Shown in pieces: positions 7,209 to 15,465 of a stretch of DNA of 53,402 nucleotides; positions within the stretch are counted from its first letter, which is position 1, and the number at the start of each line of letters is the position of its first letter. The translations under genes and the position numbers were made by a program. Source of the DNA: Pseudomonadota bacterium (lineage in GTDB: Bacteria; Pseudomonadota; Gammaproteobacteria; Burkholderiales; Thiobacillaceae). Location: NCBI GenBank assembly GCA_030684775.1, contig JAUXXW010000040.1, positions 1-53,402 on the forward strand, in the 5' to 3' direction. Below the pieces are notes generated by a model. It ran no database searches, was not told the origin of the DNA, and saw only the letters and a list, made by a program, of their open reading frames with translations.

Positions 7209-7651
7209 ACCCCATCTTCCAGGCATTGGATCAACTATTCAGAAGTTGCGATCAGGACTACGCGCTTCTGAAAGACCAGACACTGAGCACGGCCTGGCTT
7301 GGCGACTACTCCAACCAGAGAATTGTCAACAGCTTTCTATTTAACTACATCAAGATACAAGATAAATTCGGCGCCAGCCTGTTTCGTAAATTGCTTTTCT
7401 CGTTACGCGAAATCAACAGCGAAAACATGCCGATGCTCGACATTTTGCATCTGCTTGAAAAATTAGAAATTATCGACTCGGCCGACGAATGGGACCACCT
7501 CAGAGAAATACGCAATGCCATCGCTCATGAATACCCTTCTGACATCGAAGAAAGACTGGAAAACATCGCCTTGGCGCTACACGGATATGCACAACTCAAA
7601 AGGCTGTACGCAAACGTCCATCGCTACGCGGAATTGAAAGGGGTGCTCTGA
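7193..7651 (+). CDS. hepT: HepT-like HEPN ribonuclease toxin
   Basis: A HEPN-fold protein of 152 residues. REIRNAIAHEY carries the R-x4-H-x-Y motif (Arg107, His112, Tyr114): the arginine and histidine form the RNase site, and the tyrosine is the one AMPylated by MntA in studied systems. The motif is intact, so the toxin should be active unless modified. It is coupled to mntA by a 16-base overlap. Its base composition is more AT-rich than the sugar genes on both sides. A 17-codon open frame joins its stop to the following glycosyltransferase. Confidence 0.85.
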   Translation: MSTALNPIFQALDQLFRSCDQDYALLKDQTLSTAWLGDYSNQRIVNSFLFNYIKIQDKFGASLFRKLLFSLREINSENMPMLDILHLLEKLEIIDSADEWDHLREIRNAIAHEYPSDIEERLENIALALHGYAQLKRLYANVHRYAELKGVL

Positions 7652-7704
7652 TGCAGGCACAAGACCACGCCCCGGTGAGCGGCCTTGAATTGAGCTTTCG
7701 ATGA
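7651..7704 (+). CDS. 17-codon open frame linking hepT to the glycosyltransferase
   Basis: ATG at 7651 shares one base with the HepT stop (TGATG), and its TGA overlaps the ATG at 7701. The peptide would be MQAQDHAPVSGLELSFR. No homology is recognised. It may serve only to carry ribosomes across the gap; the same arrangement is seen after the PIN toxin at 3650. It could also be chance. Confidence 0.25.
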   Translation: MQAQDHAPVSGLELSFR

Positions 7705-8822
7705 AAAGAACCCGCCTCCTCCACCTCATCACCCGCCTGCCCATCGGCGGCGCCGAGCGCCTGCTTTTGGGCATCCTGCGCAATCTGGATTCCGAACGAT
7801 TCGAGTCCATCGTCTGCTGCATCCAGGACCGCGGCGAACTGGCTGACGAGGTGGAGGCTCTAGGCATTCCCGTTATTTCCCTGGGCCTGATGCAGCGTGG
7901 AGGCCATGACCGCCAAGTGGTGCCCGCGTTGCGCCGAATCATGCGCGAGCAGCGCATCGACCTGGTCCACACCCACCTCTACCACGCCAACCTGTACGGC
8001 CGCCTCGCCGCGCGCCGGGAAGGCATCCCGGCCATTGCCAGCGTGCATAACACCTACAAGAAGCGGAAGTGGTATCGCCACCTCATCAACCGCTGGTTGG
8101 CCGGCAAGACATTCGTCGTCACCGCCGGCTCGGAGGATGTGGAACGCGATCTCCTGGAGGTGGATCACCTGCCCAAAGCCAAGGTGGTACGCCTGCCCAA
8201 CAGCATTGATCTGTCGCGAGTAGAAACGGCGCTCAGCGTGGCCGAGGCGAAACAGCACTTCGGCTTCTCCACCACGGACGTCGTGATCGGCACCGTAGGG
8301 CGGGTGGAAGAACAAAAAGGCCAGGTATTCCTGCTCGAAGCCTTCGCCAAACTGCGCCGGCGCCCCGATGGCAACAAGCTCAAGTTGCTCCTGGTAGGCG
8401 ACGGCCGTCTGTTGCCGCAGATCAAGGAATCCGCCGAACGTCTGGGCATCGCCGAGGCCTGCCGCTTCCCAGGCAACATCGCGAGTCTGGCCGAGGTCTA
8501 CCGGGCGATCGACCTGTTCACCATGCCTTCGCTCTGGGAAGGCCTGTCACTGGCCATGCTGGAAGCGATGGCGTCCGGCCTGCCGGTGGTGGCGACCGAG
8601 GTAGGCGGTGCCCGCGATGTCCTGGGCGACAACCGTTATGGCCGCCTGGTGCCAGCGCACGACGCCGATGCACTGGCGGCCGCCCTGGGCAAACTGCTCG
8701 ACGATCCCCGCACCGCCGCCGACATGGCGGCGGCAGGCCGGACACGTGTACATGCCGACTACAGCGTGACCACACTGACCAAGCAACTGACTGTCCTATA
8801 CCGCGCGGCGGTGGAGCACTGA
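7701..8822 (+). CDS. glycosyltransferase family 4
   Basis: A GT4 retaining glycosyltransferase of 373 residues with a GT-B fold. The N-terminal half starts LLHLITRLPIGGAERLLL, the acceptor-side glycine loop. The donor-side half has IGTVGRVEEQKGQ near residue 195 and the EX7E-type motif in PSLWEGLSLAMLEAMASGLPVVAT. It is probably a cytoplasmic, membrane-associated transferase adding one sugar to the lipid-linked repeat unit. The linkage and donor cannot be read from the sequence. The epimerase follows after three bases. Confidence 0.92.
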   Translation: MKRTRLLHLITRLPIGGAERLLLGILRNLDSERFESIVCCIQDRGELADEVEALGIPVISLGLMQRGGHDRQVVPALRRIMREQRIDLVHTHLYHANLYGRLAARREGIPAIASVHNTYKKRKWYRHLINRWLAGKTFVVTAGSEDVERDLLEVDHLPKAKVVRLPNSIDLSRVETALSVAEAKQHFGFSTTDVVIGTVGRVEEQKGQVFLLEAFAKLRRRPDGNKLKLLLVGDGRLLPQIKESAERLGIAEACRFPGNIASLAEVYRAIDLFTMPSLWEGLSLAMLEAMASGLPVVATEVGGARDVLGDNRYGRLVPAHDADALAAALGKLLDDPRTAADMAAAGRTRVHADYSVTTLTKQLTVLYRAAVEH

Positions 8823-8825
8823 ACC

Positions 8826-9779
8826 ATGAACGATGAATCGACCACCCTTCCCCTGCCCTTCCGGGTCGCCCTGATCGGCGCGGGCGGTTTTTTCGGCACC
8901 AATCTGGCCCGCCATCTAGCACCCCAAGTCGCGGACTTGCGCTGCTTCGGCCTGCACCAATCCTTTCCCGAGGCGCTTTCCGGCCTCCCCTGGATGGCCG
9001 GCGACATGGCTGACGCCCCCCTGGCTGAAGTGCTCGCCGGCTGCGACACCGTCATTCATCTCGCCAGCAGTTCGGCGCCCGGTAGCGACCTCGACATCAC
9101 CGCCGATGCCCAGGCCAATGTGATTGCCTCCCTGCGCCTGTTCGACCACTGTGTGGCCGCCGGGATCAAGCGCGTGGTTTTCGTCTCCTCGGGCGGCACC
9201 GTCTACGGCATTCCCGGCCATGTGCCGATCCCGGAATCGGCACCGACCCAGCCCATCACCGCCTACGGTGTGGCCAAGCTGGCGATCGAGAAATATCTGG
9301 AGGTTTATTCCCGTCTGCGCGGGCTCGATTACCGGGTGCTGCGCATCTCCAACCTCTACGGCCCCTACCAGACCACGGCCAAAAAACAGGGCGTGGTCGC
9401 CGCCTTCCTGGCCGAAGCCTTGCGCGGCGAACCCCTGGAGATCTGGGGTGACGGCCAGGTGGTACGGGACTACGTCTATGTCGACGACGCCGCCGAAGCG
9501 GTGGTCGCCGCCATGCGCCACCAGGGCGCGGAACGGGTGTTCAATATCGGCGGCGGTACCGGGATGAGCCTCAACGACGTGATCGCCGCGATCGAAACCC
9601 TGCTCGACCGCCACCTGGAGAAGCGATTCAAACCGGGGCGGCCGGTCGATGTTCCGGTAAACATCCTCGACTGCGCTCTGGCCAAGCTCGAACTGGGCTG
9701 GACCGCCCGCACCGACTTCGCCCACGGCCTGACGCAAACCGCCGAATGGATGCGAACATGGTGCGACCGACAACCATGA
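8826..9779 (+). CDS. NAD-dependent sugar epimerase/dehydratase (GalE-like)
   Basis: An extended short-chain dehydrogenase of 317 residues. VALIGAGGFFGTNLARHL is the dinucleotide-binding loop, VFVSSGGTVYG carries the catalytic serine/threonine region, and AYGVAKLAIEKYLEVY has the Y-x3-K pair. RDYVYVDDAAEA and FNIGGGTGMSLND are typical of UDP-glucose 4-epimerase-like proteins. It probably makes the donor for the glycosyltransferase just upstream. The exact substrate is unknown. Confidence 0.88.
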   Translation: MNDESTTLPLPFRVALIGAGGFFGTNLARHLAPQVADLRCFGLHQSFPEALSGLPWMAGDMADAPLAEVLAGCDTVIHLASSSAPGSDLDITADAQANVIASLRLFDHCVAAGIKRVVFVSSGGTVYGIPGHVPIPESAPTQPITAYGVAKLAIEKYLEVYSRLRGLDYRVLRISNLYGPYQTTAKKQGVVAAFLAEALRGEPLEIWGDGQVVRDYVYVDDAAEAVVAAMRHQGAERVFNIGGGTGMSLNDVIAAIETLLDRHLEKRFKPGRPVDVPVNILDCALAKLELGWTARTDFAHGLTQTAEWMRTWCDRQP

Positions 9780-9782
9780 GTT

Positions 9783-9805
9783 TGTAGCGCAGGCTTCCAG
9801 CCTGC
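9783..9805 (+). repeat. REP-like palindrome (TGTAGCGC family)
   Basis: TGTAGCGC is followed by a hairpin GCAGGC-TTCCA-GCCTGC (9789-9805). The same layout with GCCGGC arms is present at 48156. It lies in the 72-base gap between the epimerase and the FkbM gene. Confidence 0.6.
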
Positions 9806-9851
9806 CTCGCATCCGCTCCAGACAACCCTTCCTCCTCTTCAGCCCACCTCC

Positions 9852-10754
9852 ATGTCCTCTACCCTCGCCAAACTGTTCCGCAATTTGTTCACCCTGCGCC
9901 GCTACCGCGCCGGCCGGGGCGAGAAGCAGCCCTGGCGCATCCGCCTCGCCTATTTCCGCAACGTGATCCGCCACCAGGCACTGGATACCTGGCCCGGCGG
10001 TTACATCCAGCGCGGCGACGGCCGCCTCGCCTATGTGCCCGCGCACGTTGACGTCACCGCCGGCTATCGCCTGATGAAGCCGGACTCGGACAATGTCCAG
10101 GTCGATCTCCTCTGCCGTCCCGGCGACTGCGTGCTCGACATCGGCGCCAACGTAGGTGACTGGACCCTGGCGATGGCCCTCAGGGTTGGCCCAGTTGGCC
10201 GCGTGCTCGCCTTCGAACCTGTGCCCTATCTGGCGGAGACGGTCGCCAAAACCGCGCGGATCAACCGCCATGACTGGGTGGAGGTCCACAATCTAGCCTT
10301 GAGCGCGGCGGATGGCACGGCGGAGTTCTCGGTGGAACAGGGCAACAGCGGCGGCTCCCGCCTGGGCCGCATGGAAGGAGACTTCTCCATGACCACGGTG
10401 CCGACACGTCGCCTCGACTCCCTGCTGGAAGGACGCCCGGACATCAATCGCATCGACTTCATCAAGATCGACGTCGAGGGGCATGAACTGGAAGTCCTCG
10501 AAGGCGCCCGCGCCACCCTGGCCCGCTTCCAGCCGCCCATGATCCTGGAATCCGGCCACGAGAGCGACGACGAACGCCGGGCCCAGGCCGATCTCCTGGT
10601 CGGCCTCGGCTACGACATCATCGGCGCCTTCGTCCCTGGTGGCCTGGTCGAAATCGGCTGGCAGGATTACCGCGAGCGCAGCGGCGAAGTGGCCCGCCTG
10701 GGCCTGTGCAACTACCTCTTCATGCCCGCCGTCTCCAGGCAGGCAATTGCATGA
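9852..10754 (+). CDS. FkbM family methyltransferase
   Basis: A SAM-dependent methyltransferase of 300 residues. CVLDIGANVGDWTLAMALRVG is motif I, VLAFEPVPYLAE binds the ribose, and IDFIKIDVEGHELEVLEGA is the FkbM signature. Members methylate hydroxyls in sugars and polyketides. The first 60 residues are basic and may contact the membrane. The stop overlaps the start of the membrane protein downstream by ATGA. The target sugar is not known. Confidence 0.88.
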   Translation: MSSTLAKLFRNLFTLRRYRAGRGEKQPWRIRLAYFRNVIRHQALDTWPGGYIQRGDGRLAYVPAHVDVTAGYRLMKPDSDNVQVDLLCRPGDCVLDIGANVGDWTLAMALRVGPVGRVLAFEPVPYLAETVAKTARINRHDWVEVHNLALSAADGTAEFSVEQGNSGGSRLGRMEGDFSMTTVPTRRLDSLLEGRPDINRIDFIKIDVEGHELEVLEGARATLARFQPPMILESGHESDDERRAQADLLVGLGYDIIGAFVPGGLVEIGWQDYRERSGEVARLGLCNYLFMPAVSRQAIA

Positions 10755-11992
10755 GCACGAGAGAAGCTCCCCAGCAGGCGGACACGCCATTGCGCTTCCT
10801 GCTGGCAGCGGCGCTGTTCCTGTTCATCCTGCCGACCAACCACACGATGGCGCCGCGCATGATCTTTCTGTTCGCCGCGCTGGTCACGGCTGTGGTGGCG
10901 CTGCGCAAATACGGCATGCCGCGGGTGCCGATCCGTTGGCCCCTGTTCGCCTGGGCCTCACTGGCGCTGTTGTCGCTGGTCTGGTCGGAGATGCCCGAGT
11001 TTTCCTGGGCAGAGTTCAAGAAGGAAGTCGTGTTCGGCATGGCAGCGTTTTTCAGCTTCTTCGTTCTCACCCGGGGGCGCCGGGAATTGCATTTGTGGAT
11101 ACACATCGCCGTCGCCGCGCTGGCGACGACGATGTTTATCGGTCTTTACGACTACTGGAAATATTACGGCCAGCCTGAACCCTGGAATGTCGTTCATGGT
11201 TACGCCAGCTACAGCACCTATCTAGTGACCGTCGCTTCCCTCCTGGCCCTGTGGTTCACTATTGTCGGCCGTCGTCTGCGTGCGGCGGGGCTCGTGCTCG
11301 TCGCTGTTTATCTGTGGGTCGCCTACCTGCTCGGGAACCGCATGTTCTGGCTATCTCTGACGGGCGTGCTCGTGGTTGTCACTGCCCTGTATGTCTGGCG
11401 TTGGCGACATGAGAGGGCTCGGCTGCGACAGTCTCTCATCCCCCTGATTGCCGGCATCGTGCTCTGTGGCGGGCTGTTCGTCCTGACCGCGAACCAGAAG
11501 CCGGTCGATTACACCCACACGGCACGCGATCGCGATGCATCGGTATCTCAGCATCTGGTGGGCACATTCACGCAGAGTGAGCGGCTCTATATGTGGGCGT
11601 TCTGGGTGGAACGGATCAAGGAGCGACCGTGGACCGGGGTCGGCTTCGGCCGCGATCTGCCGCACTGGGTCTACGAGAAGCCCAAGGAATGGCCGAATCT
11701 GTATTTCGCCCACGCCCACAACCTGGTGCTCGACTACGGCGCACAACTCGGAATACCGGGCATCATCGTCCTGTTCTGGTTGTTCGGCGCCATCGCCGCG
11801 CGATTCTGGCGCTACACCCGCAGCCCCGACGAAACGCTGTTCCTGGTGGGTGTCACAGGTCTCTCTCTGGTGCTCGCCTTCTTCAGCAAGAACCTGACCG
11901 ATGAGCTGTTCTGGCGCACCGATGCGCTGGTGTTCTGGAGTTTCACTGGCATCCTGCTCGGCTACGGCGAGCACCGGACGAAGGAACTGTAG
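10751..11992 (+). CDS. O-antigen ligase / Wzy polymerase family membrane protein
   Basis: An integral membrane protein of 413 residues with about ten hydrophobic segments (for example FLLAAALFLFILP, LLSLVWSEMP, IIVLFWLFGAIAARF). A large periplasmic loop has the Wzy_C pattern: SERLYMWAFWVERIKERPWTGVGFG and then FAHAHNLVLDYGAQLGIPG, whose histidines are functionally important in WaaL and Wzy. It is either the ligase moving polymer to lipid A-core or the polymerase of the repeat unit. No other Wzy candidate was recognised in the window, so polymerase is possible. The TAG stop falls inside a GTAGGAGCGG repeat arm. Confidence 0.87.
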   Translation: MSTREAPQQADTPLRFLLAAALFLFILPTNHTMAPRMIFLFAALVTAVVALRKYGMPRVPIRWPLFAWASLALLSLVWSEMPEFSWAEFKKEVVFGMAAFFSFFVLTRGRRELHLWIHIAVAALATTMFIGLYDYWKYYGQPEPWNVVHGYASYSTYLVTVASLLALWFTIVGRRLRAAGLVLVAVYLWVAYLLGNRMFWLSLTGVLVVVTALYVWRWRHERARLRQSLIPLIAGIVLCGGLFVLTANQKPVDYTHTARDRDASVSQHLVGTFTQSERLYMWAFWVERIKERPWTGVGFGRDLPHWVYEKPKEWPNLYFAHAHNLVLDYGAQLGIPGIIVLFWLFGAIAARFWRYTRSPDETLFLVGVTGLSLVLAFFSKNLTDELFWRTDALVFWSFTGILLGYGEHRTKEL

Positions 11993-12029
11993 GAGCGGCC
12001 GCCCTGCTGCGATCAATATTCCAACGAAA
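11989..12029 (+). repeat. half copy of a GTAGGAGCGG dispersed repeat
   Basis: TGTAGGAGCGG begins at 11989 and matches the arms of the large inverted repeat at 45001-45118. Here only one arm is clear, followed by CCGCCCTGCTGCGATC. It supplies the TAG stop codon of the upstream membrane protein gene. Confidence 0.5.
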
Positions 12030-12103
12030 TGGAAGCGTCACAATTGCCGCAGACTCCACTCCTACAACACCTTATTGGACGTCTCGATCTCATTACTAAT
12101 CGC

Positions 12104-12110
12104 AGGGAGG
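12104..12110 (+). promoter_or_regulatory. strong ribosome binding site for a TTG start
   Basis: AGGGAGG stands seven bases before TTG at 12118. It supports TTG as the real start of the broken methyltransferase gene, since no suitable ATG follows in that frame. Confidence 0.7.
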
Positions 12111-12117
12111 AAAACCT

Positions 12118-12827
12118 TTGAAACCCTATCAACCTGTCGTTGCCGCCATCCTCGATCACCTGCGCCCTGCCACCATTCTTGATGCGCCGTCTGGTAGTGG
12201 ATGGCTAAAGAGTCTTCTCGGTTTTGAAACGAGAATAGATGGCCTCGATTTATTCGCCCCCCCCCAGCGGGATATGGTTTGTTTCGCAATGTCGATCTCG
12301 ACATGGGTCTTCCCAACGACTTGGGATTTTACGAAGCCATTGTGTGTTGCGAAGGCATTGAGCACTTTGGCAATCCCGACCTCTTTTTAAAAACGGCACA
12401 TGCACATCTGGTGCCGAGCGGGCGACTGATCGTTACCACACCAAATACGTGGTTTCCTGAGGCCCGGCTTCAATTTCTCCTTCGAGGATTTTTTCCGAGT
12501 TTCCCCTGCCTCGTTGGCCGAATCGAGCGAGGCTCCCATATGCACATCATGCCCTGGTCTTTCGCTCATCTGTATCTCTTCCTCCGCCTCAACGGTTTCG
12601 AGAACATCAGCCTGCATGACATTAATGAACCGAAGCCAAAGCGGTTTTACGAAAGACTTCTTGGTCTCCCTCAAGCACTTTACTGCCGCCACAAGCGCGC
12701 CAAGTCACTCACTGAAGAAGAGCGAATTTTCTGGTCGTTTGCCGGTTCAGCACAATCTATCTATGGTCGCCGTCTTGTCGTTAGCGCAGAGACGCCCAAC
12801 ACGGCGGTCAACCGAACCCGCGCATAA
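12118..12827 (+). pseudogene. class I SAM methyltransferase, frame-disrupted at a poly-C run
   Basis: The front (TTG start) encodes KPYQPVVAAILDHLRPATIL and then DAPSGSGWLKSLLG, a SAM motif I, up to DGLDLFAPP. The conserved continuation, AGYGLFRNVDLDMGLPNDL and EAIVCCEGIEHF with HLVPSGRLIVTTPNTWF, lies in another frame. The switch falls in nine cytosines at 12257-12265; seven or ten would give one protein of about 236 residues. The end, PNTAVNRTRA, looks like a dispersed-repeat tail. It is probably a sugar or lipid-linked sugar methyltransferase when in frame. The cause may be phase variation, decay or sequence error. Confidence 0.8.
12257..12265 (+). repeat. cytosine homopolymer (C9) at a frameshift
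   Basis: Nine C residues separate the two halves of a methyltransferase gene. A tract of seven or ten would rejoin them. It is the second such tract in the window where the frame breaks exactly at a C run. Confidence 0.8.
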
Positions 12828-12964
12828 GACCGCGCAGACTGGTTACTGTGAAACAGCCGGCATCGAAGCCCTGCGTAGGCAGTTGTTTCATAGGGCGGGG
12901 CGGCTCATTAAGAGCCATGACGAGTTACCTTGAATGATCGCCACCGGGGGCCACGCGCCCACAA

Positions 12965-14359
12965 TCAATAAGCGTTCTTGTGAACGAAGCCCCTGAATAG
13001 GGTCTGAAAAATGATGCCGAGGTCGAACCACAGCGACCAGTGTTCGATGTAATAGAGGTCGTACTCGATCCGCTTGGCCAGATCGGTATCTCCACGCCAG
13101 CCGTTGACTTGGGCCCAGCCGGTGATACCCGCCTTGACCAGGTGTTTCTTCATGTAGCCGGGTATCTCGTCCTTGAATTTCTCGACAAACACCGGCCGTT
13201 CCGGTCGCGGCCCGACGATGGACATGTCGCCCTTGAGCACGTTGAGGAACTGCGGCAGTTCGTCAAGGCTGGTGCGGCGGAGGAAGGCGCCGAAGGGTGT
13301 GGCCCGGTTTTCGTTGGCCCTGGCCCAGACCGGGCCACTGCCGGCCTCGACGTTCACCGGCATGGAGCGGAACTTGAGCATCATGAACGGCCTGCCGTTC
13401 CAACCCACCCTCTCCTGGCGATAGAACACCGGCCCCGGTGAACCGAACTTGACGCTGATCGCTAGCAGCAGCAGCAGCGGGCTGATAAACAGCAGAATGA
13501 GGCTGGCGAGCAACTTGTCCTCGATCGCTTTGACCAAGCGGTTGGTTCCCCGCATGGGCGAAGCCGACAGATTCAGTATCGGCAGACCTGCGAATTCGGA
13601 GGTTGAATGGTTGATCAAGCGAAAACCGAACATGTCAGGCACGAACTTGATGTCCACGGTGGAATGGCGCAATCCATAAAGAATCTCCCGAACCCGATCC
13701 TCGTCCTTCAAGGCCATCGCGATCCACACTTGATCGACACAGTCCTGTCCCACATGGCCCGGCAAATCGTGCAGGGTTCCGAGCACCCGGCTGCGTTCGA
13801 TTGCAAGATTTTCCACCTCGTCGGTGAAGAACCCTTCGACACGCAGCCCCGCCCAAGGCGCCATCGCGATCCGTTGCGCAATTTCGGCACCGAGTTCCGT
13901 GGAACCCACGATCACGATCCGCCGCAGGTTGTAGCCTCTCCGGCGCGCCCAGCGTAAACCGGCACGCAGCAGCATACGATTGAGGATGAGGCACAACCAC
14001 GCTGAACCTGACCAAAGACCTATCCACACACGCGAAAACTCGGCGCCGCTCTGTGTAGCGAAAAAGAAGATCAGCAGGAGGGACATGACGACGGCCCACG
14101 CCAGCGAGATACGCCTCACTTCCTCGAAGGTCGATGCACCGCGCCACGGGACGTAGACATCGAAAGCAGGAAACAGCCACGCCGCCAGGACCAGTCCAAA
14201 TCCGATCACAGCCAGGTAGAGCGCATGCGGCGATGGTGTACCAAGGTAGAGCCAGTGAGCTGCCCAGGCAGTGACAGCGATCATCGCAAAGTCCAACAGG
14301 CGATAGGCGATCTCAAAAATCCCGGCGTGTTGCTGGGCCATCCCTCGGCGCACCATCAA
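12965..14359 (-). CDS. wcaJ: undecaprenyl-phosphate glucose phosphotransferase (initiating sugar transferase)
   Basis: A polyprenol phosphate sugar-1-phosphate transferase of 464 residues. Four N-terminal membrane helices (from LLDFAMIAVTAWAAHWLYL) precede a CoA-binding-like middle (IVIVGSTELGAEIAQRI) and a fifth helix at LLASLILLFISPLLLLLAI. The catalytic tail reads LKFRSM, SLDELPQFLNVLKGDMSIVG and KAGITGWAQVNGWRGDT, and it ends FVHKNAY as in WcaJ/PssY. It puts the first sugar phosphate on undecaprenyl phosphate at the inner membrane. It is the last gene of the long minus-strand operon and overlaps the preceding GT gene by ATGA. Confidence 0.93.
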   Translation of the reverse strand: MMVRRGMAQQHAGIFEIAYRLLDFAMIAVTAWAAHWLYLGTPSPHALYLAVIGFGLVLAAWLFPAFDVYVPWRGASTFEEVRRISLAWAVVMSLLLIFFFATQSGAEFSRVWIGLWSGSAWLCLILNRMLLRAGLRWARRRGYNLRRIVIVGSTELGAEIAQRIAMAPWAGLRVEGFFTDEVENLAIERSRVLGTLHDLPGHVGQDCVDQVWIAMALKDEDRVREILYGLRHSTVDIKFVPDMFGFRLINHSTSEFAGLPILNLSASPMRGTNRLVKAIEDKLLASLILLFISPLLLLLAISVKFGSPGPVFYRQERVGWNGRPFMMLKFRSMPVNVEAGSGPVWARANENRATPFGAFLRRTSLDELPQFLNVLKGDMSIVGPRPERPVFVEKFKDEIPGYMKKHLVKAGITGWAQVNGWRGDTDLAKRIEYDLYYIEHWSLWFDLGIIFQTLFRGFVHKNAY

Positions 14360-15465
14360 CCTCTCTCCACTGCAAGCCGCTGCACTGCGGCCAAGTAGGC
14401 CGCCGTCAACTCATTCAGCAGGCGCTCGGCATCGAAGCGCAGCAGCGCAAGCTCACGTGCCCGGCACCCGAGTTCCATCCGCCGAGCCGGATCGGCGACC
14501 AATTCTTCCAGTCGGGTGGCCATTTCGTCCGCGTCTCGGCAGACATAGCCTGTTTCGCCCGCGACCACGATGTCTCGATTGCCGAGCACGTTGGTAACCA
14601 CTGCGGGTATTCCTGCCACTTGCGCCTCGATGACCGCGATCGGCATCCCCTCCCAGAGCGAAGTCTGGATATAGATATCGAGTTCGGAGACACGGGCCAG
14701 CGCCTCCTGGCGGGATAGCCAGCCACTGACGCGCACACCGTTGCGTTCGAGGCGCGCACGATCGGCATCATCGCCACCGCCGACCCAGACGAATTCGACA
14801 CCATCCCGGCCCAGCCGCTTGGCCAAAGCGGCGAACAGCGTCGGGTTGCGTGCCGTCGAGATGCGCCCGGCCGTGCCGATGCGCACCTTGCCGTCCTTAC
14901 GGGGCCGCCGGGGCGGCACCATCGCCACGGGAACGGCATTCTCGATCAGCAGGGCCGAACGCGGGGCAAGCCTGTTGCGTACCTGATCGAGTTCGCCCTG
15001 CGAGCAGGCGACCAGAGTACCGCCCAGCCGGGCCGCCCCCCATTCCAGCCAGCGGAACAGGCGGCGCTTGTTGACCGAGGCATCCATCTGGAGAAAAGAA
15101 AGGCCGCGTGGTGAATAGAACACCGTGCGCCCGCGCCCACCGAGAAAAGCGGCGACGCGGCCGAGGAAACCGGCCTTGCTCGAATGCAGGTGGATCACCT
15201 GCGGATCGACCCGGAGCAACAGTGCCAGCAAGGCGAACAGCGCCCGTGCATCAGTTACCGGGGCGATGTTGCGGGTCATGAATATCTCGTGCAGCACCAC
15301 GCCGGGATGCAGATTGGCGGCAAAGTCGGTCGGCGTCTCGGCGCGGCGCGAGAATGCCAGATGAACTTCGTGGCCACGCCCGGCCAGGCCGTTGCAGATC
15401 TGTGTCACCGACGAGTAATTGCCGCCGCCGAAACTCTCGCATACCTGTAGAACTCTCAGCCCCAT
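14356..15465 (-). CDS. glycosyltransferase family 4
   Basis: A GT4 enzyme of 369 residues. LRVLQVCESFGGGNYSSV is the acceptor loop, IGTAGRISTARNPTLFAAL starts the donor domain, and TSLWEGMPIAVIEAQVAGIPAVVT is the EX7E region. The ATG at 15465 is chosen because GGAG stands seven bases before it and it overlaps the end of asnB by ten bases; an in-frame ATG lies 12 bases upstream at 15477. It is likely to add a sugar in the repeat unit, with donor unknown. Confidence 0.9.
   Translation of the reverse strand: MGLRVLQVCESFGGGNYSSVTQICNGLAGRGHEVHLAFSRRAETPTDFAANLHPGVVLHEIFMTRNIAPVTDARALFALLALLLRVDPQVIHLHSSKAGFLGRVAAFLGGRGRTVFYSPRGLSFLQMDASVNKRRLFRWLEWGAARLGGTLVACSQGELDQVRNRLAPRSALLIENAVPVAMVPPRRPRKDGKVRIGTAGRISTARNPTLFAALAKRLGRDGVEFVWVGGGDDADRARLERNGVRVSGWLSRQEALARVSELDIYIQTSLWEGMPIAVIEAQVAGIPAVVTNVLGNRDIVVAGETGYVCRDADEMATRLEELVADPARRMELGCRARELALLRFDAERLLNELTAAYLAAVQRLAVERG

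Noticed and set aside
8916-10289. Long minus-strand open frame over the epimerase and FkbM genes
   Set aside because: It spans two well-supported genes on the other strand and shows no family motif.
12900-12914. Terminator between the converging methyltransferase and wcaJ genes
   Set aside because: GGCTC-ATTAA-GAGCC is a short stem without a T tract on either strand.
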